Assembly (NCBI GenBank): GCA_963933055.1
Contig: CAWVSY010000018.1
Coordinates: 1 to 62,958, forward strand
DNA length: 62,958 bases
Direction: 5' to 3'
Source: Oleispira sp963933055
GTDB taxonomy: Bacteria; Pseudomonadota; Gammaproteobacteria; Pseudomonadales; Oceanobacteraceae
In this document: positions 17,430 to 25,947 of the stretch, in pieces
Layout: each line of letters opens with the position of its first letter
How positions within the stretch are numbered: the stretch's first letter is position 1
The notes under the pieces: generated by a model
Told to the model about the DNA's origin: nothing
The model's database searches: none
What the model saw: only the letters and a program-made list of their open reading frames with translations
Made by a program: the position numbers and the translations under genes

Positions 17430-18740
17430 GTGATATTAGATCAGTTAAGCAGTTTGTATAGCCAATTTATTAGTAGTGTATCAGCGGAATTTTCTCAGCC
17501 TGAAGCGTATATTCAGATAGGGATTATTTTCATTATTTATGGTCTTGCGATTATCGTCTCTAACCGGATTCGCAAGTATGTGCCATTTTTTAGCAATAGC
17601 CGTTCATCCGAAAATAGCTTTACCCTGCAAAAAAAGATTGTGAGCAAGCTGGGCAGTTATATTGCTCCTGTATTAGCGGTTTTGATTTTAAAAATCACGA
17701 TTGAATTAAATAGCGAAGACGCGCCTCATCTTTGGATCCAAAAGACCGCACTGACAGGTGGTATCTTATTTATATTTCATTCTCTTATTCGTGATTTTGT
17801 GAGTAATCAGTTTATTGCTGCGGTACTTCGCTGGGTAGGAATGCCCATCTTATTCTTGCACTTGCTTGATGTATTGGTTGGCTTAATTGAGATTTTAGAG
17901 TCTATCTCACTGTCCGTTGGCAACATTGATATCTCTGCTTATGGTATTGCGCGAGTTGCGATTTTTGGTTCTTTGTTGTTTTGGATTGGTCGTGCAACAA
18001 ATAAAACCGGTGGCGAGATTATTCGTAAACAAGAGAAACTTGATCTTCGTACTCGTGAGGTGGTCGCCAAGCTTTTTGAAATTGGTATCTTTACCCTAAT
18101 CGCATTATTGCTATTGCAAGTTATGGGTATTAATTTAACGGCCTTGGCTGTTTTTGGTGGTGCGATTGGTGTGGGGATTGGTTTAGGCCTACAGGCCATT
18201 GCGTCGAACTTCATTTCAGGCTTTATTATTTTATTGGACCGCTCTGTGTCTATTGGTGATTACATTGAATTGGAAGACGGCAGCAAAGGTATTGTTCGTC
18301 AGCTGAGTATGCGTGCGACTACGTTAGAGACGTTTGATGGTAAAGATATTGTTGTTCCTAATGAGAAGTTTATTGTCGGCACCTTTATTAACTGGACCCA
18401 TAAAGATAAAAATCAGCGCTATCGAGTTGATTTTTCGGTAGCTTATCATTCTGATATTCGTAAGCTGGTGGACATCATTAAAGAGGTTGTCTCCAGTCAT
18501 CCGCAAGTATTCAGTGGTGACAGTGTGCCTCTTGAAGAACGTCCAGATTGTGAGATTGATAGCTTTGGTGACTCTGGCATTAATATGTTTGTCGAGTTTT
18601 GGATGGAAGGCATTGACGATGGCAAGAACCGTGTCGGTGGTGATTTGATGTTGATGATTTTAGAAGCGTTACAAGAGCATGGCTTCGAGATTCCTTTCCC
18701 ACAACGTGAAGTGCGGGTATTACGCGAGCTCGACAAGTAG
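17430..18740 (+). CDS. MscS family mechanosensitive channel, long form
   Basis: A 436-residue channel with extra N-terminal helices: hydrophobic stretches near residues 20-38, 72-88, 105-120, 130-150, 165-185 and 213-232, before the pore helix with VFGGAIGVGIGLGLQAIASNFISGFIILLDRSV. The cytoplasmic beta domain follows (IGDYIELEDGSKGIVRQLSMRAT, VVPNEKFI), ending in PFPQREVRVL. The format resembles E. coli YbdG/YjeP-type members rather than the minimal MscS. The start is GTG 17430 with TAAGG upstream. A weak hairpin follows at 18764-18788. It would complement the smaller channel at 1587-2450. Confidence 0.9.
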   Translation: MILDQLSSLYSQFISSVSAEFSQPEAYIQIGIIFIIYGLAIIVSNRIRKYVPFFSNSRSSENSFTLQKKIVSKLGSYIAPVLAVLILKITIELNSEDAPHLWIQKTALTGGILFIFHSLIRDFVSNQFIAAVLRWVGMPILFLHLLDVLVGLIEILESISLSVGNIDISAYGIARVAIFGSLLFWIGRATNKTGGEIIRKQEKLDLRTREVVAKLFEIGIFTLIALLLLQVMGINLTALAVFGGAIGVGIGLGLQAIASNFISGFIILLDRSVSIGDYIELEDGSKGIVRQLSMRATTLETFDGKDIVVPNEKFIVGTFINWTHKDKNQRYRVDFSVAYHSDIRKLVDIIKEVVSSHPQVFSGDSVPLEERPDCEIDSFGDSGINMFVEFWMEGIDDGKNRVGGDLMLMILEALQEHGFEIPFPQREVRVLRELDK

Positions 18741-19116
18741 GCCCAAACATTCCATTATGCTTAACTCACTTCTGCAATGGGAGTGAGTATTTCAGGTCCA
18801 TTATTCCTTCCACGTCTTGTTATTGTCTAAAGTGTAGAAACACTGTTCGATTTTTGATGCTAAAGGTATTTCAATATCTTCTTTATACTTGAGCCATTAT
18901 ATTTGGCGATTACCTCTATTTGGGTCGTAAGCTCTTTATATCGGATTTTGAACGAAACCTCGATTTCTGAATTAAAGGGCGATTTCTGGACAAAGCCTCT
19001 CTCACTGATTAGGCTTAAATTTGACAAATTTAACAACACTTAAAACTTGATGAGAAAATGTATTGAATCAATTTTCTTTTCTTTCCCTCTTTTATTTAAA
19101 AACAAGGCAATAAAAT
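18741..19116. other. 376-bp intergenic region with a 17-bp palindrome
   Basis: No gene is seen. A short hairpin (ACTCACT at 18764 with AGTGAGT at 18782) could end the MscS transcript. A perfect palindrome, TAAATTTG-A-CAAATTTA, at 19016-19032 lies 84 bp before the cytochrome c gene and contains a -35-like TTGACA. The rest is AT-rich without clear repeats. Confidence 0.5.
19016..19032. promoter_or_regulatory. Candidate operator of the molybdenum hydroxylase operon
   Basis: A perfect inverted repeat with 8-bp arms around one base, overlapping TTGACA (19022-19027). A dimeric repressor or activator bound here could control the three-gene operon starting at 19117. No regulator gene is adjacent, so the protein is unknown. 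Confidence 0.4.
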
Positions 19117-20430
19117 ATGCTAAAACGCATCGTTTATGGCGTATGTGGCGCTGCTATTGTGGGACTGGGCTTATTCAGCGTATTCGCGTGGAACCCTGCA
19201 ATCGATCCTATTACTTCTTCTGCTAGCACCGATTCTATTGGCAAAGACTATTCGTCAGACGTTATTGAGCAAGGCAGGGTTCTTGCCGCTGCGGGCTATT
19301 GCGATACTTGCCATACCCCACCTGGTGGTGCGCCTTATGCCGGTAATTATGAAATGCATACCGAGTTTGGGACGATTTATTCCAGCAATATTACTCCCGA
19401 TGTTGAAACGGGTATTGGTGGTTGGTCAGAAGCGGCCTTTACTCGTGCTATGCGCGAAGGGATCAGCCGTGATGGCAGCCATTTGTTACCCGCATTTCCT
19501 TATGAGCATTTTAATAAGATGAGTGATGATGATATTCGCGCTATCTATGCTTATATCATGACCTCAGTACCTGCGGTTGAGCAGTTTAAGAAGAAAAATG
19601 GTATTCCATTTCCATTGAATATTCGTGGTCTGCAAGCAGGCTGGAAATTGCTATTTGCCGATACGACGGTCTTTGAAGCAAACCCTAATAAATCGGATGA
19701 GTGGAATCGTGGTGCTTATCTTGCGGAAGGTATTGCCCACTGCGGAGCGTGTCATACGCCTCGTAATCTTTTAGGGGGCGAAAAGTATGATCAAATGTAT
19801 CAAGGTGCACCTATTGATGGTTGGATTGCACCTTCGTTAACGTCGACCAGTAAATCGCCTATTCCTTGGCGTGCACAAGATTTCTTCGAATATCTGACCA
19901 CAGGGAATTCCCCTCTTCATGGCAGTGCTGCAGGGCCAATGGCGCCAGTGATGCATAGAGGGTTAACAGAATTACCGGTGAGTGATGTTCAGGCACTCAG
20001 CGTTTATTTCGCTGATTTAGCAGGCAATAATGAAGATGATTCTGCTGCAAGCAATGCCTTAACGTTAGCGGTTACGGCACAACATAAACAACCTGATCAG
20101 CGACTTGATGAAGGTGCACGCCTGTATGCAACCGCTTGCCAAGCGTGTCATTACAATACGGATGCGTTGGTGAAAGGTCGTCCATTAATCACCATTGGTT
20201 CTGCAGCTCATCTTGATGAACCGACGAACTTGGTGAATGTCATTCTGGATGGTGTGCGCAGCGATCAAGGTATTCACGGTGTGGTTATGCCTGGATTCCG
20301 TGATGCGTTAAGCGATGCTGATATCAGTGCCATCGTGGCGTATTTACGTCAGGAGGCCGGGGGGAAACCTTGGTCTGAGTTACAAAAGAAAGTTGGCGAA
20401 ATTCGTAATCAACCTCGATTCGAGCATTAA
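19117..20430 (+). CDS. Tri-heme cytochrome c subunit of a molybdenum dehydrogenase
   Basis: A 437-residue protein with an N-terminal membrane anchor/signal (about residues 5-25) and three heme c sites: CDTCH (about residue 63), CGACH (about 210) and CQACH (about 342). This is the layout of the AdhB-like cytochromes that accept electrons from periplasmic dehydrogenases and pass them to a terminal oxidase or quinone. It is followed 18 bp later by the [2Fe-2S] and Mo subunits, so it is most likely their electron acceptor. ATG 19117 has AAGG upstream. Its weak match to its neighbours in codon use is not striking; no sign of transfer. Confidence 0.88.
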   Translation: MLKRIVYGVCGAAIVGLGLFSVFAWNPAIDPITSSASTDSIGKDYSSDVIEQGRVLAAAGYCDTCHTPPGGAPYAGNYEMHTEFGTIYSSNITPDVETGIGGWSEAAFTRAMREGISRDGSHLLPAFPYEHFNKMSDDDIRAIYAYIMTSVPAVEQFKKKNGIPFPLNIRGLQAGWKLLFADTTVFEANPNKSDEWNRGAYLAEGIAHCGACHTPRNLLGGEKYDQMYQGAPIDGWIAPSLTSTSKSPIPWRAQDFFEYLTTGNSPLHGSAAGPMAPVMHRGLTELPVSDVQALSVYFADLAGNNEDDSAASNALTLAVTAQHKQPDQRLDEGARLYATACQACHYNTDALVKGRPLITIGSAAHLDEPTNLVNVILDGVRSDQGIHGVVMPGFRDALSDADISAIVAYLRQEAGGKPWSELQKKVGEIRNQPRFEH

Positions 20431-20448
20431 TTCACTGGAGAAGTGGCA

Positions 20449-20928
20449 ATGGCAAAGATTATTTTAAATGGCAAGCCGATGACCGCCGATGTAGAGAGTG
20501 ATACACCTCTACTTTGGGTGATTCGTGATGAGCTGAACATGACGGGCACTAAATTCGGTTGCGGCATTGGCACTTGTGGCGCGTGTACTGTGCATGTCGG
20601 TGGGCGCGCAACACGTTCGTGCATTACGCCGATTTCAGCGGTAGAAGGTGCAGAGATTACAACCATTGAAGGGTTGTCTGAAAACGGTGATCACCCGTTA
20701 CAAGCGTCTTGGAAAAACTTGCAGGTTCCACAGTGTGGTTACTGCCAGTCAGGTCAAATTATGCAAGCAGCCGCTTTGTTGAAAGATATTCCAAGCCCGA
20801 CGGATAAAGATATTGATGCGGTAATGGGCGGAAATTTATGTCGCTGCATGACGTATGTGCGTATTCGTAGTGCTATTCATGAAGCTGCCAACGTAATCAA
20901 GGAGAACAATGATGAGCAGACTGCCTAA
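20449..20928 (+). CDS. [2Fe-2S] subunit of IorAB/NicAB-type molybdenum hydroxylase
   Basis: A 159-residue small subunit of the xanthine oxidase family. The N-terminal plant-type ferredoxin domain has CGIGTCGAC plus the cysteine of TRSC; the C-terminal helical domain has CGYCQSGQ and CRC (GNLCRCMTY), so both [2Fe-2S] clusters are complete. It carries electrons from the Mo centre to the cytochrome. The start is ATG 20449, with GGAG eight bases upstream; a GTG at 20443 is too close to that site. It overlaps the Mo subunit by 20 bp, showing translational coupling. Confidence 0.93.
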   Translation: MAKIILNGKPMTADVESDTPLLWVIRDELNMTGTKFGCGIGTCGACTVHVGGRATRSCITPISAVEGAEITTIEGLSENGDHPLQASWKNLQVPQCGYCQSGQIMQAAALLKDIPSPTDKDIDAVMGGNLCRCMTYVRIRSAIHEAANVIKENNDEQTA

Positions 20929-23221
20929 GCGTGGTTCGACGGGGATGACCCGTCGCGGTTTCTTAATTTCCATGACGGCCGTGGGTGTGAGCTTTGGTTT
21001 CCCTCGCACGGCGATGTCCGCGATGGATCCTGCGAGTCCTGATGGTCAGGTCTTGCCGACGGAAGGGGATATTTACGAACCTTCTTTGTGGTATTCGATT
21101 GATACTGCGGGCAAGGTGAAAGTGAATATTATGCGCTCTGAGATGGGGCAGCATGTGGGCACGGCCATTGCGCGTATTCTGGCGGACGAGCTGGAAGCTG
21201 ATTGGGATGATGTTGAAATCATCCACGTTGATAGTGATCCTCGTTGGGGCTACATGGTAACGGGCGGCAGTTGGTCTATTTCTCAAAGTTGGCCGGTGTA
21301 TCGTCAAGCAGGGGCTGCTGGTCGAACGGCCTTGCTTGAAGCCGCCGCTAAAAAATGGGGTATTGCCGCAAAAGACTGTAAAGCCGTTAATGGCAAGATC
21401 ACTTCGCGCAAAGGCCGTTTTTCGTACGGCGAACTAGTGGCTTCAGGATTGACGCGTCAGTTTAGCGAAGAAGAATTAAAAACCTTACCACTTAAGCCAA
21501 ATGCTGATTTGAAGATGGTAGGTAAGGAAGTGATGTCGCTGGATATCGCTAATAAAACAGACGGTAAAACGATCTACGGTATTGATGCCAGAATTGAAGG
21601 CATGGTTTACGCGAATCCAATTTTACCACCGACGCGTTATGGTTCTAGCGTAGTTAAGTTTGATGACTCTGCTGCCAAAGCGGTTAAGGGTTATCAACAA
21701 ACAATTGTGCTTAATGATACCAGCGATAGCGTGCCAGGCTGGTTAATGGTGATTGCTAGCACGTTTACGGCCGCGCAAAAAGCATCGAAGTTGGTGAAGG
21801 TGACTTGGGATGTGGGCGATACTGCGACGGTATCTGAGGCCGATATTATTGCCCACGGTAAAAAGCTACTGGCTGATCAAAGTAAGGGCAGTATTTTAGA
21901 TACAGGCAATGTTAAAACTGAAGCCGCATTTGAGAATGCGAGCAGTCAAATTGCTGAAGAATATATTACCAGTACGGTATTGCACGCCCAGATGGAGCCT
22001 CTTAATGCCTTGGTATTTAAAAACCCAGACGGTATTTGGGAAGTTCATTCAGGTTGTCAGTGGCAGTCGCTGACGCTTCCTGTACTGGCAAAAGCGCTGG
22101 GTGAAGATGAAGCGAATATCGTGCTGCGTAGTTATATGATGGGCGGTGGTTTTGGTCGCAGATTGAATGGCGATTATACCATTCCTGCCGCATTAACCTC
22201 ACAAGCGTTAGGTGGTAAAGCCGTTAAGATGGTCTTAACCCGTGCCCAAGATATGCTTTTTGATAGCGCGCGCTCGTCATCGGTTCAGCAATTAAAAATG
22301 GCGTTTGATGACAAAAAATCGGTTACAGCGATGGAGCACCATGCTGCAGCGGGTTGGCCGACACAAGTATTGGCTCCCGGCTTTATGCCTAAGGGTGTGA
22401 ATGATGAGCCGTTTGATCCTTTCTCAATTGCGGGTGCTGATCACTGGTACAGTGTGGGTGCGCAAAAAGTGCGAGCGGTTTCAAATGATCTTGCTATCGC
22501 GACGTTTAGACCTGGCTGGTTACGTTCAGTTGGCCCAGGTTGGACGGGTTGGGCAGTGGAAAGTTTTATGGATGAGGCGGCGCATCATGCTGGCCAAGAC
22601 CCATTACAGTTTCGTTTAGATCGCTTGATTGCAAAAGGCCGAAATGCCGGACATACCCCGATTGCTAAAGGTGGGGCAGCTCGTCAGGCGGCAGTATTGA
22701 AAAAAGCCGCTGAGATGATTGGCTGGGGTAAACCGCAAGCTAAAGATTCAGGCATTGGTATTGCGTCGACGTTTGGACAAGAACGTGAAATGCCAACCTG
22801 GGTTGGTTGTGGCGTTCAAGTTCATGTGGATAGAGATAACGGCTTGGTGAATGTCGAGAAGCTCTATATCGCCATTGATGCGGGTATTATTGTTGATCCT
22901 AATGGTGCTGAAGCTCAGTGTCAGGGTGCGGCATTGTGGGGATTATCCATGGCGCTGCATGAAGGTACTGAGCTAGCGAAGGGGCAGTATAAGGATTCAA
23001 ATTTTGATACTTATACGCCGTTACGTTTAGGCCAAACCCCAGAGATAAAAATTGAGTTCATTCCGAGCAAATTGCCACCGTCTGGATTGGGTGAGCCTGC
23101 GGTAACACCCGTCGCTCCGGCGATTGCGAATGCAATTTATCAAGCAGTGGGCGTACGCTTGCGTAAAATTCCAATGACACCTAACGATTTAAAAAATGCG
23201 CTGGAGACGAAGAAAGCGTAG
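20909..23221 (+). CDS. Molybdopterin-binding subunit of IorAB/NicAB-type hydroxylase, Tat-exported
   Basis: The 770-residue catalytic subunit, related to isoquinoline 1-oxidoreductase beta. It starts with a Tat signal (TRRGFLISMTAVGVSFG, about residues 14-30), so the folded Mo enzyme acts in the periplasm; the tatABC genes are at 30178-31511. Moco-binding stretches are seen, including MMGGGFGRR, and the catalytic glutamate in GLGEPAVTPVAP near residue 731. The family hydroxylates N-heterocycles or oxidises aldehydes using water; the substrate cannot be read from sequence. No XdhC-type maturation gene is adjacent. Two starts are possible (20909 or 20912); GGAG is at 20901. Confidence 0.9.
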   Translation: MMSRLPKRGSTGMTRRGFLISMTAVGVSFGFPRTAMSAMDPASPDGQVLPTEGDIYEPSLWYSIDTAGKVKVNIMRSEMGQHVGTAIARILADELEADWDDVEIIHVDSDPRWGYMVTGGSWSISQSWPVYRQAGAAGRTALLEAAAKKWGIAAKDCKAVNGKITSRKGRFSYGELVASGLTRQFSEEELKTLPLKPNADLKMVGKEVMSLDIANKTDGKTIYGIDARIEGMVYANPILPPTRYGSSVVKFDDSAAKAVKGYQQTIVLNDTSDSVPGWLMVIASTFTAAQKASKLVKVTWDVGDTATVSEADIIAHGKKLLADQSKGSILDTGNVKTEAAFENASSQIAEEYITSTVLHAQMEPLNALVFKNPDGIWEVHSGCQWQSLTLPVLAKALGEDEANIVLRSYMMGGGFGRRLNGDYTIPAALTSQALGGKAVKMVLTRAQDMLFDSARSSSVQQLKMAFDDKKSVTAMEHHAAAGWPTQVLAPGFMPKGVNDEPFDPFSIAGADHWYSVGAQKVRAVSNDLAIATFRPGWLRSVGPGWTGWAVESFMDEAAHHAGQDPLQFRLDRLIAKGRNAGHTPIAKGGAARQAAVLKKAAEMIGWGKPQAKDSGIGIASTFGQEREMPTWVGCGVQVHVDRDNGLVNVEKLYIAIDAGIIVDPNGAEAQCQGAALWGLSMALHEGTELAKGQYKDSNFDTYTPLRLGQTPEIKIEFIPSKLPPSGLGEPAVTPVAPAIANAIYQAVGVRLRKIPMTPNDLKNALETKKA

Positions 23222-23232
23222 TTGTTTTATCG

Positions 23233-23258
23233 TGCGCACTTGTCGTAACAAGTGCGCA
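23233..23258. terminator. Bidirectional hairpin between convergent genes
   Basis: TGCGCACTTG (23233-23242) pairs perfectly with CAAGTGCGCA (23249-23258) across a six-base loop, between the convergent Mo-subunit and metal-dependent hydrolase genes. There is no long T-run, so termination strength is uncertain. Confidence 0.6.
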
Positions 23259-23295
23259 TTGACCTTCCCTGAACGGAGATGCGTGTGAGGTTTTG

Positions 23296-24129
23296 TTAAA
23301 CTTGCTGCGCTGCAACCTCTGGAAATCTCTCTTCCCAACCGTCGATCAAAGCAGACTGATCAATATCATTTGGGTGAAAATCTCGCTGGAAAAACTTTTT
23401 CAAGCCTTGAAAGTTGGCGCGTAAAATTCCTTTTTTGCCCCAAAAAAATCGTGTAGCTCCCAGCCACTCACTGATGCTTGGCATGTGTTTGGTTTGCCAT
23501 AAAATACGAATTTGAAACATCGTAATACGTGAAAATAAAGACATCATAGCAACGACCATGACGCGGCGGCGCATCCACTCATTGTTTACTTGTTGGCGAT
23601 AGACATCAAAGGCTACCGCTTTATGTTCAATTTCTTCGACAGAATGCCATAACATCATTTGGCGAAATGTTTTTGGTGCTTGGTTGAGCACTTCAGGATT
23701 TTCTAAAATAAACTCGGCTAGGCTAGCGGTGAAATGTTCCATCGCAACGGTGAGGGCCAATTGACGTTCTGGACCAAATCGATTCTTTAGCATGTGAACG
23801 CGTGCACTCATGCTGTTTGAAATCATGGTCATGGGGATGCCCAGCTTTTCTATTTCGTCATTTAGGTCATCGTGACAACGGCCGTGATGTGCCTCTTGTC
23901 CGATGAAACCTTTGATATTGGCGATCATATCGGGGTCGCTAATGGATTTTTGATAATGACGTACAGAGTGTATAAAAAAGCGTTCTCCTTCTGGAAACAT
24001 AGCCGACAAAGCATAGAAGAAAGTGCTTATGAGTGAGTTGTCTTCGATGGCAAATTGCGGCATGTCCATGCTTTGAGTATCAAATTGCATATGACGTGGT
24101 TTTATTGCACCAGTATTTATTTTTGTCAT
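23296..24129 (-). CDS. Metal-dependent hydrolase of the PF10118 family
   Basis: A 277-residue protein with the family's ferritin-like helical pattern: FIGQEAHHGRCHDDLND (about residues 90-106), FTASLAEFIL, and WHSVEEIEHKAVAFDVYR (about 185-202). The spaced Glu and His residues are predicted to bind two metal ions. Members are called predicted metal-dependent hydrolases but are not well characterised. No signal peptide. It is convergent with the Mo hydroxylase operon and divergent from a solute-binding protein gene. Confidence 0.8.
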   Translation of the reverse strand: MTKINTGAIKPRHMQFDTQSMDMPQFAIEDNSLISTFFYALSAMFPEGERFFIHSVRHYQKSISDPDMIANIKGFIGQEAHHGRCHDDLNDEIEKLGIPMTMISNSMSARVHMLKNRFGPERQLALTVAMEHFTASLAEFILENPEVLNQAPKTFRQMMLWHSVEEIEHKAVAFDVYRQQVNNEWMRRRVMVVAMMSLFSRITMFQIRILWQTKHMPSISEWLGATRFFWGKKGILRANFQGLKKFFQRDFHPNDIDQSALIDGWEERFPEVAAQQV

Positions 24130-24327
24130 GGTCGCTTCTCTTTAATTATTATGATTTAACGAGTTCTCTTAAGCTAATTTAACTATGGCACAGCCATCTT
24201 GTTTTCTGTAGGTGAATTCAGGTCAGTTATGAGTAAAGACTGATCGACTAACGTGCGGTCTATCATGGCGGCTTATGGCATGAGAAATAAGCATGAACTA
24301 CACTTCTCTAATTGAGGCTGCTTTAAG

Positions 24328-25038
24328 ATGCTATGTATGATAATTCGTTTTCTATTTATTCTTTGTTTAATCCCATCAGTAAACGCTGAGCAGTATCATT
24401 TTGCGGCGATTTCGGATTTATATGAGCAAAAAGTAGGTGAAATTATACTGACGCATGTTTATCAAAAGATGGGTATTGATATTCAAGTTACGGGTATGCC
24501 AGGCAATCGTGCTGCAATCGAAACTACGAAAGGGCGGGTGGATGGCGAAATTATGCGTATTTGGTCGTACGGTATTGATAATCCAGATGTTATTCGCGTC
24601 CCGACACCTTATTACTTTTTAGAGACGATGGCTTTTTATAAAGAGGGCAGTGACGTTGTCGTGAACTCGGCTGAAGATCTTGCTAAATATTCTGTGCTTA
24701 AGGTGAGAGGCGTTAAACATACAAATATTATTACCAAAGGTTTAGATAATGTTTATGACTATGATGATACCAAGAGCATGCTGAATGCGTTAGACGAGCA
24801 TCGCAGTAATGTTGCATTAACTCATAAAGGCGATGGCGTATTTGCCATTTCACGATATAAAATAGAACATGTTATTCCCGCAAAAAAGCCGTTAGCGGTT
24901 TTTTCTCTTTATCATTACATTCATAAAAAGAATGCTCATTTAGTAGAAAGAGTTAATCGTATTCTTCTTGATATGAAAAAATCAGGTGAGCTGAATACGT
25001 TGATTCTAAAAGCTGAAAAGCAAGTATTTGAATCATAA
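24328..25038 (+). CDS. Periplasmic solute-binding protein, amino-acid ABC (SBP_bac_3-like)
   Basis: A 236-residue protein with a cleavable signal peptide (about residues 1-20, ending SVNA). The body follows the two-lobe pattern of family 3 solute-binding proteins, with GMPGNRAAIETTKGRVDGEI near residue 56 at the ligand-side loop. No permease or ATPase gene is adjacent, so it may be an orphan that serves a distant transporter or a signalling protein. Starts at 24328 or 24337 are both possible; GAGG lies at 24314. Confidence 0.72.
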   Translation: MLCMIIRFLFILCLIPSVNAEQYHFAAISDLYEQKVGEIILTHVYQKMGIDIQVTGMPGNRAAIETTKGRVDGEIMRIWSYGIDNPDVIRVPTPYYFLETMAFYKEGSDVVVNSAEDLAKYSVLKVRGVKHTNIITKGLDNVYDYDDTKSMLNALDEHRSNVALTHKGDGVFAISRYKIEHVIPAKKPLAVFSLYHYIHKKNAHLVERVNRILLDMKKSGELNTLILKAEKQVFES

Positions 25039-25114
25039 CATGCCTTTAGCCTTTAGAATCTAATGCTTCGTTAGTCGTTTAATTTCTCTCTTTTAACATA
25101 CTTTTTTATCCAGC

Positions 25115-25756
25115 CTAATAAGCCAGCGTGAATCTTTGCTGTGGAAAATTATTTTGCTCGGCTTCATCAATCAGAGCAACGGCTAGGTCTTCAATCGATA
25201 TTTGCGACTTTCCATGTTGATCCGTTAATAAGATATCTTTGCCTAAGCGAAATTTTTCTGTTCTTTTACCTGGCATAAGTATTGCGGCTGGGCTTAGATA
25301 TGCCCAACGAACGTCGGAGTTGCCTTTGTAAATATTGTATTGGTTTACGCAGGCTATTGCGATATCACGCCAAGCAGGCGAGACATAGCGTGTATCATCA
25401 ACGACTAAGGTATTTTCTTTATCTGAGACACTTAAGCTTCCTGCCCCACCCAAGGCAAGTAATCGAACCTTGGTTTGAGAAAGCCCTGTGAGTAATGCCC
25501 GAGTAATAGTTAACAATTCTTGTTCTTGTCCTTCAGGAGGACGAGTTGCTGCGATGACAATATCTTGGCCAAGGCTTAGTTTAATAACATCTTCAACAAT
25601 GCTGGCATCACCTTGATATTTATCCGCTGTGGGTGGCAGGTTTTCCAAACTGCTTTTGTTTCTTACCACGGCGCTAACCTGATGGCCGCGAGATAAAGCT
25701 TCATTCACTATTCGGCTACCAGCACTGCCAGCAGCACCAAATACAGTAATTCGCAT
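25115..25756 (-). CDS. NAD(P)H-binding Rossmann oxidoreductase (BVR-B/NmrA-like)
   Basis: A 213-residue short protein of the atypical SDR type. The dinucleotide motif TVFGAAGSAGSRIVNEALSRG (about residues 4-24) is followed by a basic residue in VSAVVR, favouring NADP. LALGGAGSL and the YLSPAAILMPG region match the YwnB/biliverdin-reductase-B-like group; there is no classical YxxxK. Substrate unknown. It reads away from the NAT gene, and the 191-bp divergent gap contains a palindrome that may control both. Confidence 0.78.
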   Translation of the reverse strand: MRITVFGAAGSAGSRIVNEALSRGHQVSAVVRNKSSLENLPPTADKYQGDASIVEDVIKLSLGQDIVIAATRPPEGQEQELLTITRALLTGLSQTKVRLLALGGAGSLSVSDKENTLVVDDTRYVSPAWRDIAIACVNQYNIYKGNSDVRWAYLSPAAILMPGKRTEKFRLGKDILLTDQHGKSQISIEDLAVALIDEAEQNNFPQQRFTLAY

Positions 25757-25874
25757 ATTATTAACTCTCTTTATTGATTAAACCAAAGTGATGGCTATGA
25801 ACTCAGTAGGAGTCTATGGCGAATGATTACTGAAAAAATTAACCCAAGTTTATTTTTTTATAAATTCATTTTAC

Positions 25875-25888
25875 TAAACCTAGGTTTA
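25875..25888. promoter_or_regulatory. Candidate operator in a divergent promoter region
   Basis: TAAACCTAGGTTTA is a perfect 14-bp palindrome. A degenerate copy (TAACCCAAGTTTA) is at 25840-25852, 36 bp away. Both lie between the divergent oxidoreductase and NAT genes. A dimeric regulator is implied but not identified. Confidence 0.4.
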
Positions 25889-25947
25889 TTACAATGCAAG
25901 GTCGTTCGGTTATAGTTAGCCGCATAAAGTATTAACGGAATATACAG

